The notes beneath the pieces are model-generated. The model made no database searches, was not told where the DNA came from, and saw only the letters and a program-made list of their open reading frames with translations. Position numbers and translations under genes: made by a program. Positions 28,016 through 37,579 of a stretch of DNA of 64,000 bases are shown piece by piece (positions within the stretch are counted from its first letter, which is position 1; every line of letters begins with the position of its first letter). The DNA comes from Streptomyces uncialis (lineage in GTDB: Bacteria > Actinomycetota > Actinomycetes > Streptomycetales > Streptomycetaceae): positions 2,976,001 to 3,040,000 of the forward strand of contig NZ_CP109583.1 of assembly GCF_036250755.1 (NCBI RefSeq), read 5' to 3'.

Positions 28016-29416
28016 TTACGCCTTCACCGGCTCCTTCCCGCCGTCGCGCGCGTCCGCTTCGCGCTGCGCCGGCACGTCGTCGTCCCCGGACCGCTCCGGC
28101 GTACCGCCGTGGCCGTCGTCCAGCAGGGTCCGCTCGTCGAAGGGCAGTTCACCGGCGAGGACCCGGGTGACCCGCTCGCGGTCGACCTCCTTGGTCCACA
28201 CCCCGATCAGCAGGGTGGCGACCGCGTTGCCCGCGAAGTTGGTGAGGGCGCGGGCCTCGCTCATGAAGCGGTCGATGCCGATGATCAGGCCGACGCCGTC
28301 GACCAGCGCGGGCTTGTGCGACTGGAGTCCGCTCGCGAGGACCGCGATCCCGGAACCGGACACCCCGGCCGCGCCCTTGGAGGCGATCATCATGAAGAGC
28401 AGCAGCCCGATCTGCTGGCCGATGCCCATCGGCTGGCCCATGGCCTCCGCGATGAACAGCGAGGCCATCGTCAGATAGATCATCGTGCCGTCGAGGTTGA
28501 ACGAGTACCCGGTCGGGACGGTGATCCCGACGACCGGGCGGCTCACCCCGACGTGCTCCATCTTGGCGATGAGACGGGGCAGCGCGGACTCCGACGACGA
28601 CGTCGACAGGATGAGCAGGAACTCCCGGCCCAGGTAGCGGAACAGATGCCAGATGTTGACCTTGGCGACGACCCAGGTCAGCAGGCCCAGCACCAGCGCG
28701 ACGAACAGCGCGCAGGTGACGTAGAAGCCGAGCATGATCGTGGCGAGCGCCTTGAGCGCGTCCACGCCGGTCTCCCCGATCACGGCGGCGATCGCGCCGA
28801 ACGCGCCCACCGGGGCCGCCCACATGATCATCGCGAGGACGCGGAACACCAGCCGCTGGATGTGCTCGACACCGCGCAGCACCGGCTCGCCGGTACGGCC
28901 CATCGCCTGGAGCGCGAAGCCCACGAGCAGTGCGACCAGCAGGGTCTGGAGGACCTCGCCCTCGGTGAACGCGGAGACCAGGGTCGCCGGGATGATCCCG
29001 AGCAGGAAGTCCACGGTCCCCTTGCTGCCCTCGGCGGCGGCGTGGCCGACCTCCTTGTCGGAGTCGGTGAGGTCCATCCCGGTGCCCGGGTCGAGGATGT
29101 TGCCGACGAGCAGACCGATGGCGAGCGCGGCGACGGACATCACCATGAAGTAGCCGAGCGCGAGACCGCCGACCTTGCCGATCTTCGCGGCCTTGCGGAC
29201 CGATCCGACGCCCAGCACGATCGTGCAGAAGATGATCGGCGAGATCATCATCTTGATCAGGGCGACGAACCCGGTGCCGAGCGGCTTGAGTTCCTTGGCG
29301 AAGTCCGGCGCGGCGAAGCCGATGGTGATGCCGAGAGCCACGGCGACGATGACGGCGATGTACAGATAGTGGGTGCGGTCCCGCTTGGCGGGCGGGGCGA
29401 CGGCGGTGTCGGCCAC
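28016..29416 (-). CDS. dctA: C4-dicarboxylate:cation symporter
   Basis: 466 residues from GTG 29416, which follows GAGGAGG at 5-nt spacing. A DAACS-family carrier: membrane segments begin with YLYIAVIVAVALGITIGFAAP, then the signature MISPIIFCTIVLGV, the re-entrant SSESALPRL and GYSFNLDGTMIYLT. It imports succinate, fumarate and malate with protons or sodium. It is transcribed divergently from a CitA/DcuS-type kinase and its response regulator, the usual arrangement for dicarboxylate-induced uptake. The C-terminal tail is charged and cytoplasmic. Confidence 0.95.
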   Translation of the reverse strand: MADTAVAPPAKRDRTHYLYIAVIVAVALGITIGFAAPDFAKELKPLGTGFVALIKMMISPIIFCTIVLGVGSVRKAAKIGKVGGLALGYFMVMSVAALAIGLLVGNILDPGTGMDLTDSDKEVGHAAAEGSKGTVDFLLGIIPATLVSAFTEGEVLQTLLVALLVGFALQAMGRTGEPVLRGVEHIQRLVFRVLAMIMWAAPVGAFGAIAAVIGETGVDALKALATIMLGFYVTCALFVALVLGLLTWVVAKVNIWHLFRYLGREFLLILSTSSSESALPRLIAKMEHVGVSRPVVGITVPTGYSFNLDGTMIYLTMASLFIAEAMGQPMGIGQQIGLLLFMMIASKGAAGVSGSGIAVLASGLQSHKPALVDGVGLIIGIDRFMSEARALTNFAGNAVATLLIGVWTKEVDRERVTRVLAGELPFDERTLLDDGHGGTPERSGDDDVPAQREADARDGGKEPVKA

Positions 29417-29665
29417 GGGTGCCTCCTCGGCAACGACGACTGGGGCGGACGGACAGGACGGCGGTCCGGCGGACGCGGGATGCCGTGAATTCCCGCGTGG
29501 CACGGAACGGGCGGGGCCGTCCCGCGTGGTGCGCTCAGTGCGTGCGGCTCACGTCCTGGCTGGCGGATCCCGGTGAATATCTCCCAGCCTGTGAGGGGGG
29601 TCACCCTTGCGTTCATTGAGTTCACGCGTCGTGGCCCGGCCGCGGGGAGCGTGCAGACTGTTGCC

Positions 29666-31426
29666 ATGTCCCCCGCCCGCCGGTCCCGGCCCTCCGCGCC
29701 CCTCGCCCGGCTGACCCGTGTACCGCGTGTGCCCCGGCCGCGCAGTCTGGCCGCTCAGCTCTTCGCGATGCAGGTCGTCCTGGTCGCGCTCGTCGTGGTG
29801 GGCTGCGCGCTGTTCACGTACCTGAGCGACGGGCACCAGGCGGAGCAGGCGGCCAGCAGGCAGGCGGAGGCGGCGGCCCGCGCGGTGGCCGCGTCCCCCT
29901 CGGTGCGGGAGGCGGTGCTCGGCCCGGACCCGACCCGGGAGCTCCAGCCGTACGCGGCGCGGGTGCAGCGGGAGACGGGGGTCGACTTCGTGACGATCAT
30001 GGATACGGCGGGTATCCGCTGGACGCACCCCGACGAGCGGCAGATCGGGGGCCCGTTCCTCGGTCACACCGGGCCCGCGCTGCGCGGGGAGACCTTCGCG
30101 GAGACGTACACCGGGACGCTGGGACCATCGATCCGTGTCGTCACCCCGGTGTACGCGAGCGCCGCGGACGGGGCGGTGACGGGTGACGGGGCGGGGGCCG
30201 GGGGCGCGGCGCCGGACGGGCCGATAGTGGCGCTGGTCAGTGCCGGGATCACCATCGAGGAGATCAGCGCGCAGGCCCGGGACCAGGTGATGGCGCTGCT
30301 CGCGGTCGCGGCGGGCGCGCTGGTGCTCGGCGGGATCGGTACGTATGTGATCAACGCGCGGCTGCGGCGGCACACCCACGGGATGAACGCGGCCGAGCTC
30401 AGCCGGATGCACGACTACCACCAGGCCGCGCTGCACGCGGTGCGCGAGGGGCTGCTGATGCTCGACGGACAGCGGAAGGTGGCCCTCCTCAACGACGGGG
30501 CGCGTGAGCTGCTCGGGGCCGGGGACGACACCGTGGGCCGTTCCGTCGCGGACCTGGGGCTGCCGCCGTCGCTGACGGGCGCGCTGCTGTCCGCCGAACC
30601 CCGGGTGGACGAGCTGCATCTGAGCGCGAGCCGGGTCCTCGTGGTGAACACCCAGCCGGTGTCCAGCGGGGGGCGGCGCGGAACGGTGGTGACACTGCGG
30701 GACCACACCGACCTCCAGTCGCTGATGGGCGAACTGGACTCGGAACGTGGGTTCACCCAGGCACTGCGCTCCCAGGCCCATGAGGCGGCGAACCGGCTGC
30801 ACACGGTGGTGTCGCTGATCGAGCTGGACCGGGCCGGGGAGGCCGTCGACTTCGCGACCGCCGAGCTGGAGCTGGCGCAGGCGCTCACCGACCAGGTGGT
30901 CGCGGCGGTCGGCGAGCCGGTGCTGGCGGCGCTGCTGCTGGGGAAGGCCGCGCAGGCCAACGAGCGGGGGGTGGAACTGCTGGTGTCCCCCGACAGCCGT
31001 CTGGACGACGGGGTGCTGCCGCCGTCGCTGCCCCCACGCGACCTGGTCACCGTCCTCGGCAACCTGATCGACAACGCGATGGACGCGGCGCAGGGCACCC
31101 ATCACGCCCGCGTCACGGTGACGGCCGGCGCGGGGGACGGGGTGCTGACCCTGGACGTCAGCGACACCGGGGCCGGGGTGGACCCGGCGCACACGGACGC
31201 CATCTTCGACCGCGGCTGGAGCACCAAGGCCGCGCCCGGACGGCCGGGCGGCCGGGGGCTGGGCCTCGCCCTGGTCCGCCAGACGGTGAGCCGCCACGGC
31301 GGCACCCTGACGGTCTCGGGCGCGCCCGGCGGCGGCGCCCGTTTCACGGCACGGCTGCCGTTGCGGCCACAGGGCGGGGCGGAATCAGGAGCCGTGGCGG
31401 GAGCGGGTACGGAGGTGGTCCGGTGA
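29666..31426 (+). CDS. CitA/DcuS-type sensor histidine kinase (dicarboxylate/citrate sensing)
   Basis: About 586 residues from ATG 29666; the start is uncertain because no ribosome site is obvious. The first TM segment is FAMQVVLVALVVVGCALFTYL. A periplasmic-type Cache/PAS sensor follows (RETGVDFVTIMDTAGIRWTHP), a second TM (VMALLAVAAGALVLGGIG), a cytoplasmic PAS, a phospho-acceptor helix around QAHEAANRLHTVVSLIELD, and an ATPase domain (DNLIDNAMDAAQ, DTGAGVDP, GRGLGLALVRQTV). Its stop overlaps the regulator start (GTGA at 31423-31426). Divergent from dctA, so C4-dicarboxylate sensing is the most likely role; citrate is the alternative. Confidence 0.92.
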   Translation: MSPARRSRPSAPLARLTRVPRVPRPRSLAAQLFAMQVVLVALVVVGCALFTYLSDGHQAEQAASRQAEAAARAVAASPSVREAVLGPDPTRELQPYAARVQRETGVDFVTIMDTAGIRWTHPDERQIGGPFLGHTGPALRGETFAETYTGTLGPSIRVVTPVYASAADGAVTGDGAGAGGAAPDGPIVALVSAGITIEEISAQARDQVMALLAVAAGALVLGGIGTYVINARLRRHTHGMNAAELSRMHDYHQAALHAVREGLLMLDGQRKVALLNDGARELLGAGDDTVGRSVADLGLPPSLTGALLSAEPRVDELHLSASRVLVVNTQPVSSGGRRGTVVTLRDHTDLQSLMGELDSERGFTQALRSQAHEAANRLHTVVSLIELDRAGEAVDFATAELELAQALTDQVVAAVGEPVLAALLLGKAAQANERGVELLVSPDSRLDDGVLPPSLPPRDLVTVLGNLIDNAMDAAQGTHHARVTVTAGAGDGVLTLDVSDTGAGVDPAHTDAIFDRGWSTKAAPGRPGGRGLGLALVRQTVSRHGGTLTVSGAPGGGARFTARLPLRPQGGAESGAVAGAGTEVVR

Positions 31427-32094
31427 GCGGGATCAGGGTGCTGGTCGTCGAGGACGACCCGGTGGCCGCGGACGCGCACATGATGTACGTGGAGCGGGTG
31501 CCCGGTTTCACGGCGGTCGGCAAGGTGCACACGGCCGCGCAGGCGCGGCGGGCGCTGGAGCGGCAGGCGGTGGACCTGCTGCTGCTGGACCTCCATCTGC
31601 CGGACGGCCACGGGCTGGCGCTGGCGCGGTCGTTGCGGGCGGCGGGGCATCACGCGGACGTGATCGCGGTGACCTCGGCGCGGGACCTCGCGATCGTGCG
31701 GGAGGGGGTGTCGCTGGGGGTCGTGCAGTACGTGCTGAAGCCGTTCACGTTCGCCACGCTGCGGGACCGGCTGGTGCGGTACTCGGAGTTCCGGACGGCG
31801 GCGGGGGAGGCGAGCGGGCAGGACGAGGTGGACCGGGCGCTGGCGACGCTTCGGGCGCCCGCGCCGGCGGAGTTGCCCAAGGGGTTGAGCGGGCCGACGC
31901 TGGAGCGGGTGGTGCGGACCTTGCGGGCCGCGCCGGACGGGGTGACCGCGGCGGGGGCCGCGGAGGTGGTGGGGATCTCGCGGATCACCGCGCGGCGGTA
32001 TCTGGAGCATCTCGCGGGGACGGGGCGGGCTACCCGGGCGCCGGTCTACGGGCAGATCGGGCGGCCCGAGCTGCACTACCGCTGGCGCGAGTAG
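31423..32094 (+). CDS. CitB/DcuR-type response regulator
   Basis: 223 residues from GTG 31423, coupled to the kinase. The receiver domain has the acidic pair VVEDD, phospho-acceptor Asp near residue 56 (LLLLDLHLPDGHG), a Thr in VTSARD and Lys in LKPF. The C-terminal winged-helix has VTAAGAAEVVGISRITARRYLEHL. It most likely activates dctA in response to external dicarboxylates. The gene ends at a repeat-rich convergent junction with pfkA. Confidence 0.93.
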   Translation: MSGIRVLVVEDDPVAADAHMMYVERVPGFTAVGKVHTAAQARRALERQAVDLLLLDLHLPDGHGLALARSLRAAGHHADVIAVTSARDLAIVREGVSLGVVQYVLKPFTFATLRDRLVRYSEFRTAAGEASGQDEVDRALATLRAPAPAELPKGLSGPTLERVVRTLRAAPDGVTAAGAAEVVGISRITARRYLEHLAGTGRATRAPVYGQIGRPELHYRWRE

Positions 32095-32200
32095 TCCTCC
32101 CGGGGGGCGTGTTCCTTCGGCCGCGGGTCACTTTCGCTTGCGCTTCCCAGGTCTGTCCGGCTGGGCGTACTTGTTGCCTGTGCCGTCGCTCGTGGGTTTT

Positions 32201-32446
32201 GCGCAGTTCCCCGCGCCCCTTTGGGGCGCGTCCGGTCGGTTCTTGGGGTCGGTGCCGGTCGGGATTCTCCGTCCTCGCTCCAACGCGCTCGGTACGGACG
32301 TCCAGCGGAGCTACTGAAGAGCATCGGAGTCTGCGGGCAGAGATTCCCGCCCACCCCCTCCCGCAGCAGCGCGAGTCCGCGAGGTGGGGGGTGAAACACA
32401 ACCTCAGGAGGCTGAGGCGCCCCCAAAGGGGCGCGGGGAACTGCGC
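32201..32446 (+). repeat. Dispersed 246-bp element A with 26-bp terminal inverted repeats
   Basis: Left end 32201-32226 (GCGCAGTTCCCCGCGCCCCT then TTGGGG) is the exact inverse of 32421-32446. Inside lie two segments conserved with the copies at 59198-59417 and 62430-62674: one beginning GGTCGGTGCCGGTCGGGATT and one beginning GACTGAAGAGCATCGGAGTC. The second contains a hairpin (CTGCGGG to CCCGCAG). No coding capacity. It resembles a MITE or a structured-RNA element in architecture, but no transposase or target duplication was recognised. Confidence 0.75.
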
Positions 32447-32764
32447 ACCCACGAACGGCCCGCACGGGAACAAGTACGTCCAGGTGTGGAACCCCAGGGG
32501 CGCGGGGAACTGCGCACCCACGAACGACCTGTGCGGGAAACAAGTACGTCCAGCCGGACAGACCTCGGAAGCGCAAGCGAAGGCGTCCCGCGGGGAACTG
32601 CGCACCCACGAACGACCCGCACAGGAACAAGTACGCCCAGCCGGACGGACCTCGGAAGCGCAAGCGAAGGCGACCCGCGGGGAACTGCGCACCCACGAAC
32701 GGCCCGCACGGGAACAAGTACGTCCAGCCGGACGGACCTCGGAAGCGCGAGCGAAGGCGACCCG
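32435..32764 (+). repeat. Tandem array of four 69-88 bp units abutting pfkA
   Basis: Units start with GGGGAACTGCGCACCCACGA at 32435, 32504, 32592 and 32679. Units 2-4 are 86-88 bp and nearly identical, containing GGAACAAGTACG and CGGAAGCGCAAGCGAAGGCG; unit 1 is shorter. The last unit runs into the pfkA stop codon. The flank of element A at 32140-32200 is an inverted partial copy. Confidence 0.75.
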
Positions 32765-33790
32765 TTAGAAGACCGACTCCGCCTCGTCCATGCGGTCCTT
32801 CGGGACCGTTTTGAGTTCGGTGACCGCGTCGGCGAGGGGAACCATGACGACGTCCGTACCCCGCAGCGCGGTCATCTTGCCGGACTCCCCCCGGTGCGCC
32901 GCCTCCACCGCGTGCCAGCCGAAGCGCGTGGCGAGGACGCGGTCGTACGCGGTGGGCGTCCCACCCCGCTGGACATGGCCGAGGATGACCGGCTTGGCCT
33001 CTTTGCCGAGGCGCCGCTGGAGCTCGAAGGCGAGCGCGGTGCCGATGCCCTGGAAGCGCTCGTGACCGAACCGGTCGATCTCGCCCTTCTGGTAGTCCAT
33101 CGACCCCTCGATCGGGTGGGCGCCCTCGGCGACACAGATCACGGCGAACTTCTTGCCGCGCGAGAAGCGTTCCTCGACCAGGGCGACCAGGTCGTCCGGG
33201 TCGAACGGGCGCTCCGGCAGACAGATGCCGTGGGCTCCCGCGGCCATCCCGGACTCCAGGGCGATCCACCCGGCGTGTCGTCCCATGACCTCGACGACCA
33301 TGACCCGCTGGTGGGACTCCGCCGTGGTCTTGAGCCGGTCCATCGCCTCGGTGGCGACCCCGACGGCCGTGTCGAAGCCGAAGGTGCGGTCGGTGGAGGA
33401 GATGTCGTTGTCGATGGTCTTGGGGACCCCGACGACCGGGAGACCCGCGTCGGCGAGCATCCGCGCGGCGGTCAGCGTGCCCTCGCCGCCGATCGGGATG
33501 AGGACGTCGAAGCCGATCTCCTTGGCCAGCTGGCGGATGTTCTCGCAGGCCGCGCGGAAGCGGTCCCGCTCCAGCCGGGAGGAGCCGAGGATGGTGCCGC
33601 CGCGGGCGAGGATGCCGCTGACGGCGTTGAGGTCGAGGGGACGGTAGCGCCCGTCGAGGAGCCCGGCGTAGCCGTCCTCGAAGCCGATGACCTCGTCGCC
33701 GTGATGGGTGACGGCCCGGTGCACGACCGAACGGATCACTGCGTTCAGGCCCGGGCAGTCGCCGCCTGCGGTGAGTACTCCGATACGCAT
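32765..33790 (-). CDS. pfkA: 6-phosphofructokinase
   Basis: Phosphorylates fructose-6-phosphate in glycolysis. 341 residues from ATG 33790 (GGAGA upstream); the longer frame is not coding. Motifs: MRIGVLTAGGDCPGLNAVIR for nucleotide/phosphate, GGEGTLTAARML, the catalytic PKTIDNDISSTDRTFG and the effector-site VEVMGRHAGWIAL. PKTIDND and GGEGT are typical of the actinobacterial ATP-dependent group. From memory it corresponds to the PfkA2-type gene beside pta-ackA-pyk in S. coelicolor. Divergent from pta, so the 277-bp gap holds both promoters. Confidence 0.95.
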   Translation of the reverse strand: MRIGVLTAGGDCPGLNAVIRSVVHRAVTHHGDEVIGFEDGYAGLLDGRYRPLDLNAVSGILARGGTILGSSRLERDRFRAACENIRQLAKEIGFDVLIPIGGEGTLTAARMLADAGLPVVGVPKTIDNDISSTDRTFGFDTAVGVATEAMDRLKTTAESHQRVMVVEVMGRHAGWIALESGMAAGAHGICLPERPFDPDDLVALVEERFSRGKKFAVICVAEGAHPIEGSMDYQKGEIDRFGHERFQGIGTALAFELQRRLGKEAKPVILGHVQRGGTPTAYDRVLATRFGWHAVEAAHRGESGKMTALRGTDVVMVPLADAVTELKTVPKDRMDEAESVF

Positions 33791-34067
33791 CGTGCTCTGT
33801 CTCCTGCTCGCTGCTGATCCTGATGAGCCGGTCCGATTGTTCCACGGTGGCACATCCGGCGCCGCGCCGTGTCCCCTCCCGCCACTTTGGACCGGCGGAT
33901 CGCGGGCAGGCTCCCCCGTCACGGGGCGGTCGCGGTCCGGCGGGCGCTGTAACCAGCCACACAGGTATTGTCAAGAGCAGACTACGAATCACACACCGAC
34001 CGCGCTGAAACGATCACAAATCGGACGCAGGCGAAAGCAGGGCGCGGCGACGAGATGGAGGGCACGC

Positions 34068-36188
34068 GTGACGCGCAGCGTGTACGTGACCGGGATCGAC
34101 AGGGGCGACGGCCGCCAGGTCGTGGAGCTGGGGGTCATGGAGATCCTGACCCGCCAGGTCGACCGCGTGGGGGTGTTCCGTCCCCTCGTCCATGACGGTC
34201 CGGACCGGCTGTACGACCTGCTGCGTGCCCGCTACCGGCTGTCCCAGGACCCCGCGTCGGCGTACGGCATGGACTACCACGAGGCGTCCACGATCCAGGC
34301 CGAGCAGGGCACCGACGAGCTGGTGTCACGGCTGGTGGACCGGTTCCACCGGGTCGCCGAGGAGTACGAGGTGGTCCTGGTGCTCGGGACCGACTACGCG
34401 GCGACGCAGCTCCCGGACGAGCTGGCGCTGAACGCCCGGCTCGCGAACGAGTTCGGGGCGTCGGTGCTGCCGGTGGTGGGCGGCCGTGGGCAGACCGCCG
34501 AGTCGGTACGCGCGGAGGCCCGTAACGCGTACCGCGCTTACGAGGCGCTGGGCTGCGATGTGCTCGCGCTGGCGGTGAACCGGGTGGACCCGAAGGACCG
34601 TGACGTCATCCATGAGCGGCTGGAGTCCCGGCTGCCGGTGCCGTGCTGGGTGCTGCCCGACGAGCCCGCGCTGTCGGCGCCGACCGTCGCGCAGGTGACG
34701 CACGCCCTCGGTGGCACGGTCCTGCTGGGCGACGACTCGGGGCTGGCCCGGGACGCGCTGGACTTCGTGTTCGGCGGGGCGATGCTGCCGAACTTCCTGG
34801 CGGCGCTGACCCCGGGCTGTCTGGTGGTGACGCCCGGGGACCGCGCGGACCTGGTGGTGGGCTCGCTCGCCGCGCACAGTTCGGGCACCCCGCCGATAGC
34901 CGGGGTGCTGCTGACCCTCGGGGAGCGGCCGCCGGAGCAGATCCTGACGCTGGCCGCGCGGCTCGCGCCGGGCACCCCGGTCGTCTCGGTGCCGGGGAAC
35001 AGCTTCCCGACGGCGGCGGAGCTGTCGGGTCTGGAGGGCAAGCTGAACGCGGCGACGCCCCGCAAGGCGGAGACCGCGCTCGGGCTGTTCGAACGGCATG
35101 TCGACACGGCGGCGCTGATGAGCCGGATCTCGGCGCCGAGCAGTACCCGGGTCACCCCGATGATGTTCGAGCACAAGCTGCTGGAGCGGGCGCGCGAGGA
35201 CCGCCGGCGGGTGGTGCTGCCGGAGGGCACCGAGGAGCGGGTGCTGCGCGCGGCGGACGTGCTGCTGCGGCGCGGGGTGTGCGACCTGACGCTGCTGGGC
35301 GATGTGGAGGTGATCCGCAAGAAGGCCGCCGACCTCGGGGTGAATCTCGCGGACGCCGATCTGGTCGATCCGCAGACCTCCGAGCTGCGGGACCGTTTCG
35401 CGGCGCGGTACGCGCAGCTGCGGGCGCACAAGGGCGTCAGTGTGGAGCTGGCGTACGACGTGGTCGCGGACGTGAACTACTTCGGCACGCTGATGGTCCA
35501 GGAGGGTCTGGCGGACGGCATGGTGTCCGGTTCGGTGCACTCGACGGCGGCGACGATCCGTCCGGCGTTCGAGATCATCAAGACCAGTCCGGGCGCGAAG
35601 ATCGTGTCGTCGGTGTTCTTCATGTGCCTGGCCGACAAGGTCCTCGTGTACGGCGACTGCGCGGTGAACCCGGACCCGGACGCGGAGCAGCTCGCGGACA
35701 TCGCGATCCAGTCGGCGGCGACCGCCGAGCAGTTCGGGGTGGATCCCCGGATCGCGATGCTGTCGTACTCGACGGGCACCTCGGGCTCGGGCGCGGACGT
35801 CGACAAGGTCCGGGAGGCGACCGGGCTGGTCCGCTCGCTGCGGAGCGATCTGCGGGTCGAGGGACCGATCCAGTACGACGCGGCGGTGGAACCGTCGGTC
35901 GCGGCGACCAAACTGCCGGAGTCGACGGTGGCGGGCCAGGCGAGCGTGCTGATCTTCCCCGACCTGAACACCGGCAACAACACGTACAAGGCCGTGCAGC
36001 GCTCGGCGGGCGCCATCGCGGTCGGCCCGGTGCTCCAGGGGCTGCGCAAGCCGGTGAACGATCTGTCGCGCGGCGCCCTGGTCCAGGACATCGTCAACAC
36101 GGTGGCCATCACCGCGATCCAGGCACAGGGCCCGGCCACCCGTCCCCCGGCACCGCCGTCGGACCCCTCCGGGACCCCCACCGTATGA
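34068..36188 (+). CDS. pta: Phosphate acetyltransferase (long form with N-terminal DRTGG region)
   Basis: Converts acetyl-CoA and phosphate to acetyl phosphate. 706 residues from GTG 34068, chosen because GGAGG lies 6 nt upstream. Residues 1-370 are the P-loop-like/DRTGG regulatory part (SVYVTGIDRGDGRQVVEL, then GGAMLPNFLAALTPGCLVVT). The catalytic PTA domain follows (EHKLLERAREDRRRVVLPEG, SYSTGTSGSGADVDKV, QYDAAVEPSVA). Its TGA overlaps an ATG at 36185, and ackA follows immediately, forming the standard acetate overflow operon. Confidence 0.95.
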   Translation: MTRSVYVTGIDRGDGRQVVELGVMEILTRQVDRVGVFRPLVHDGPDRLYDLLRARYRLSQDPASAYGMDYHEASTIQAEQGTDELVSRLVDRFHRVAEEYEVVLVLGTDYAATQLPDELALNARLANEFGASVLPVVGGRGQTAESVRAEARNAYRAYEALGCDVLALAVNRVDPKDRDVIHERLESRLPVPCWVLPDEPALSAPTVAQVTHALGGTVLLGDDSGLARDALDFVFGGAMLPNFLAALTPGCLVVTPGDRADLVVGSLAAHSSGTPPIAGVLLTLGERPPEQILTLAARLAPGTPVVSVPGNSFPTAAELSGLEGKLNAATPRKAETALGLFERHVDTAALMSRISAPSSTRVTPMMFEHKLLERAREDRRRVVLPEGTEERVLRAADVLLRRGVCDLTLLGDVEVIRKKAADLGVNLADADLVDPQTSELRDRFAARYAQLRAHKGVSVELAYDVVADVNYFGTLMVQEGLADGMVSGSVHSTAATIRPAFEIIKTSPGAKIVSSVFFMCLADKVLVYGDCAVNPDPDAEQLADIAIQSAATAEQFGVDPRIAMLSYSTGTSGSGADVDKVREATGLVRSLRSDLRVEGPIQYDAAVEPSVAATKLPESTVAGQASVLIFPDLNTGNNTYKAVQRSAGAIAVGPVLQGLRKPVNDLSRGALVQDIVNTVAITAIQAQGPATRPPAPPSDPSGTPTV

Positions 36189-36235
36189 CCGCCCCCGGCC
36201 CCCGACCCGTCCCCCCAGCAGAAGGCACCCCACCC

Positions 36236-37447
36236 GTGACCGAAGCCCGTCCGCACCGCGTCCTCGTCCTGAACTCCGGCTCCTCGTCGGTGAAGTACCA
36301 GCTCCTCGACATGCGGGACGGCTCCCGTCCGGCCGGTGGGCTGGTGGAGCGGATCGGGGAGGGTTCCTCCCGGCTGGTCCACACCCCGCCGGGGGGCGGT
36401 GAGGTCCGGGAGCGGACGGAGCCGATGGCCGACCACGCGGCGGCGCTGAAGGCGGTGGCCGCCGAACTGGCCGCCGACGGGCTGGGCCTGGACTCCCCGG
36501 AGCTGGCGGCGGTCGGGCACCGGGTGGTGCACGGCGGAAAGCACTTCACCGAGCCGACGCTGATCGACGAGGCGGTCCTCGCGGAGATCGAGCGGCTGAT
36601 CCCGGTGGCGCCGCTGCACAACCCGGCGAACCTGACCGGTATCCGTACCGCGCGGGAGCTGCGTCCCGATCTGCCGCAGGTCGCGGTCTTCGACACGGCG
36701 TTCCACACGACGATGCCGGAGGCGGCGGCGCGCTACGCGATCGACGTGGCGACCGCCGACGCGCACCGTATCCGCCGCTACGGCTTCCACGGCACCTCGC
36801 ACGCGTATGTGTCCCGGCGGACGGCGGAGCTGCTGGGCAAGGAGCCGTCCGAGGTCAATGTGATCGTGCTGCACCTCGGCAACGGCGCCTCGGCGTCGGC
36901 GGTGCGCGGCGGCCGGTGCGTGGACACCTCGATGGGGCTGACACCGCTGGAGGGGCTGGTGATGGGCACCCGTTCGGGGGATGTCGACCCGGCGGTCGTG
37001 TTCCATCTGAAGCGCGTCGCGGGCATGGACACCGATGAGATCGACACCCTGCTGAACAAGCGGAGCGGGCTGGTCGGGCTGTGCGGCGACAACGACATGC
37101 GGGAGATCCGGCGCCGGATCGAGGAGGGTGACGAGGCGGCGCGGCTCGCGTTCGACATCTACATCCACCGGCTGAGGAAGTACATCGGCGCCTACTACGC
37201 GGTGCTGGGCCGGGTGGACGCGGTGGTGTTCACGGCGGGTGTCGGCGAGAACGCGGCGCCGGTGCGGGAGGCCGCGATCGCCGGACTGGAGGAACTGGGG
37301 CTGGTGGTGGACGGTGAGCTGAACGCGGTGCGCGGGGACGAGCCCCGGCTGATCTCGCCCGTGTACGCGCGGGTCGCGGTGGCCGTGGTCCCGACCGACG
37401 AGGAACTGGAGATCGCCACGCAGACATACGCACTGGTACGGGGCTGA
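36236..37447 (+). CDS. ackA: Acetate kinase
   Basis: Converts acetyl phosphate and ADP to acetate and ATP. 403 residues from GTG 36236, which has GAAGG upstream and gives the usual start (VLVLNSGSSSVKYQ). ATG 36185, overlapping the pta stop as ATGA, is the alternative and would add 17 Pro-rich residues. Signature sequences: HRVVHGGKHF, FDTAFHTTMPE, RRYGFHGTSHAYV, HLGNGASASAV and FTAGVGENA. Operon partner of pta. Confidence 0.95.
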   Translation: MTEARPHRVLVLNSGSSSVKYQLLDMRDGSRPAGGLVERIGEGSSRLVHTPPGGGEVRERTEPMADHAAALKAVAAELAADGLGLDSPELAAVGHRVVHGGKHFTEPTLIDEAVLAEIERLIPVAPLHNPANLTGIRTARELRPDLPQVAVFDTAFHTTMPEAAARYAIDVATADAHRIRRYGFHGTSHAYVSRRTAELLGKEPSEVNVIVLHLGNGASASAVRGGRCVDTSMGLTPLEGLVMGTRSGDVDPAVVFHLKRVAGMDTDEIDTLLNKRSGLVGLCGDNDMREIRRRIEEGDEAARLAFDIYIHRLRKYIGAYYAVLGRVDAVVFTAGVGENAAPVREAAIAGLEELGLVVDGELNAVRGDEPRLISPVYARVAVAVVPTDEELEIATQTYALVRG

Positions 37448-37565
37448 GCGGGGCCCGCGCGGCCCGGTCCGCTCTCCCCGGAGATCCGCGTACGGCACGC
37501 CTGAGCGGGCATCCGCCCATTTGTATCTTCCGCCAGGCGGAATATTCCGCAGTGAAACAAACCGA

Positions 37566-37579
37566 TAGGATTAGCGTCA
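37566..37579 (+). promoter_or_regulatory. -10 box of a probably leaderless pyk promoter
   Basis: TAGGAT (37566-37571) is followed by 7 nt and the ATG at 37579, with no Shine-Dalgarno sequence. This predicts transcription starting at the start codon. No strong -35 hexamer is visible. Confidence 0.5.
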
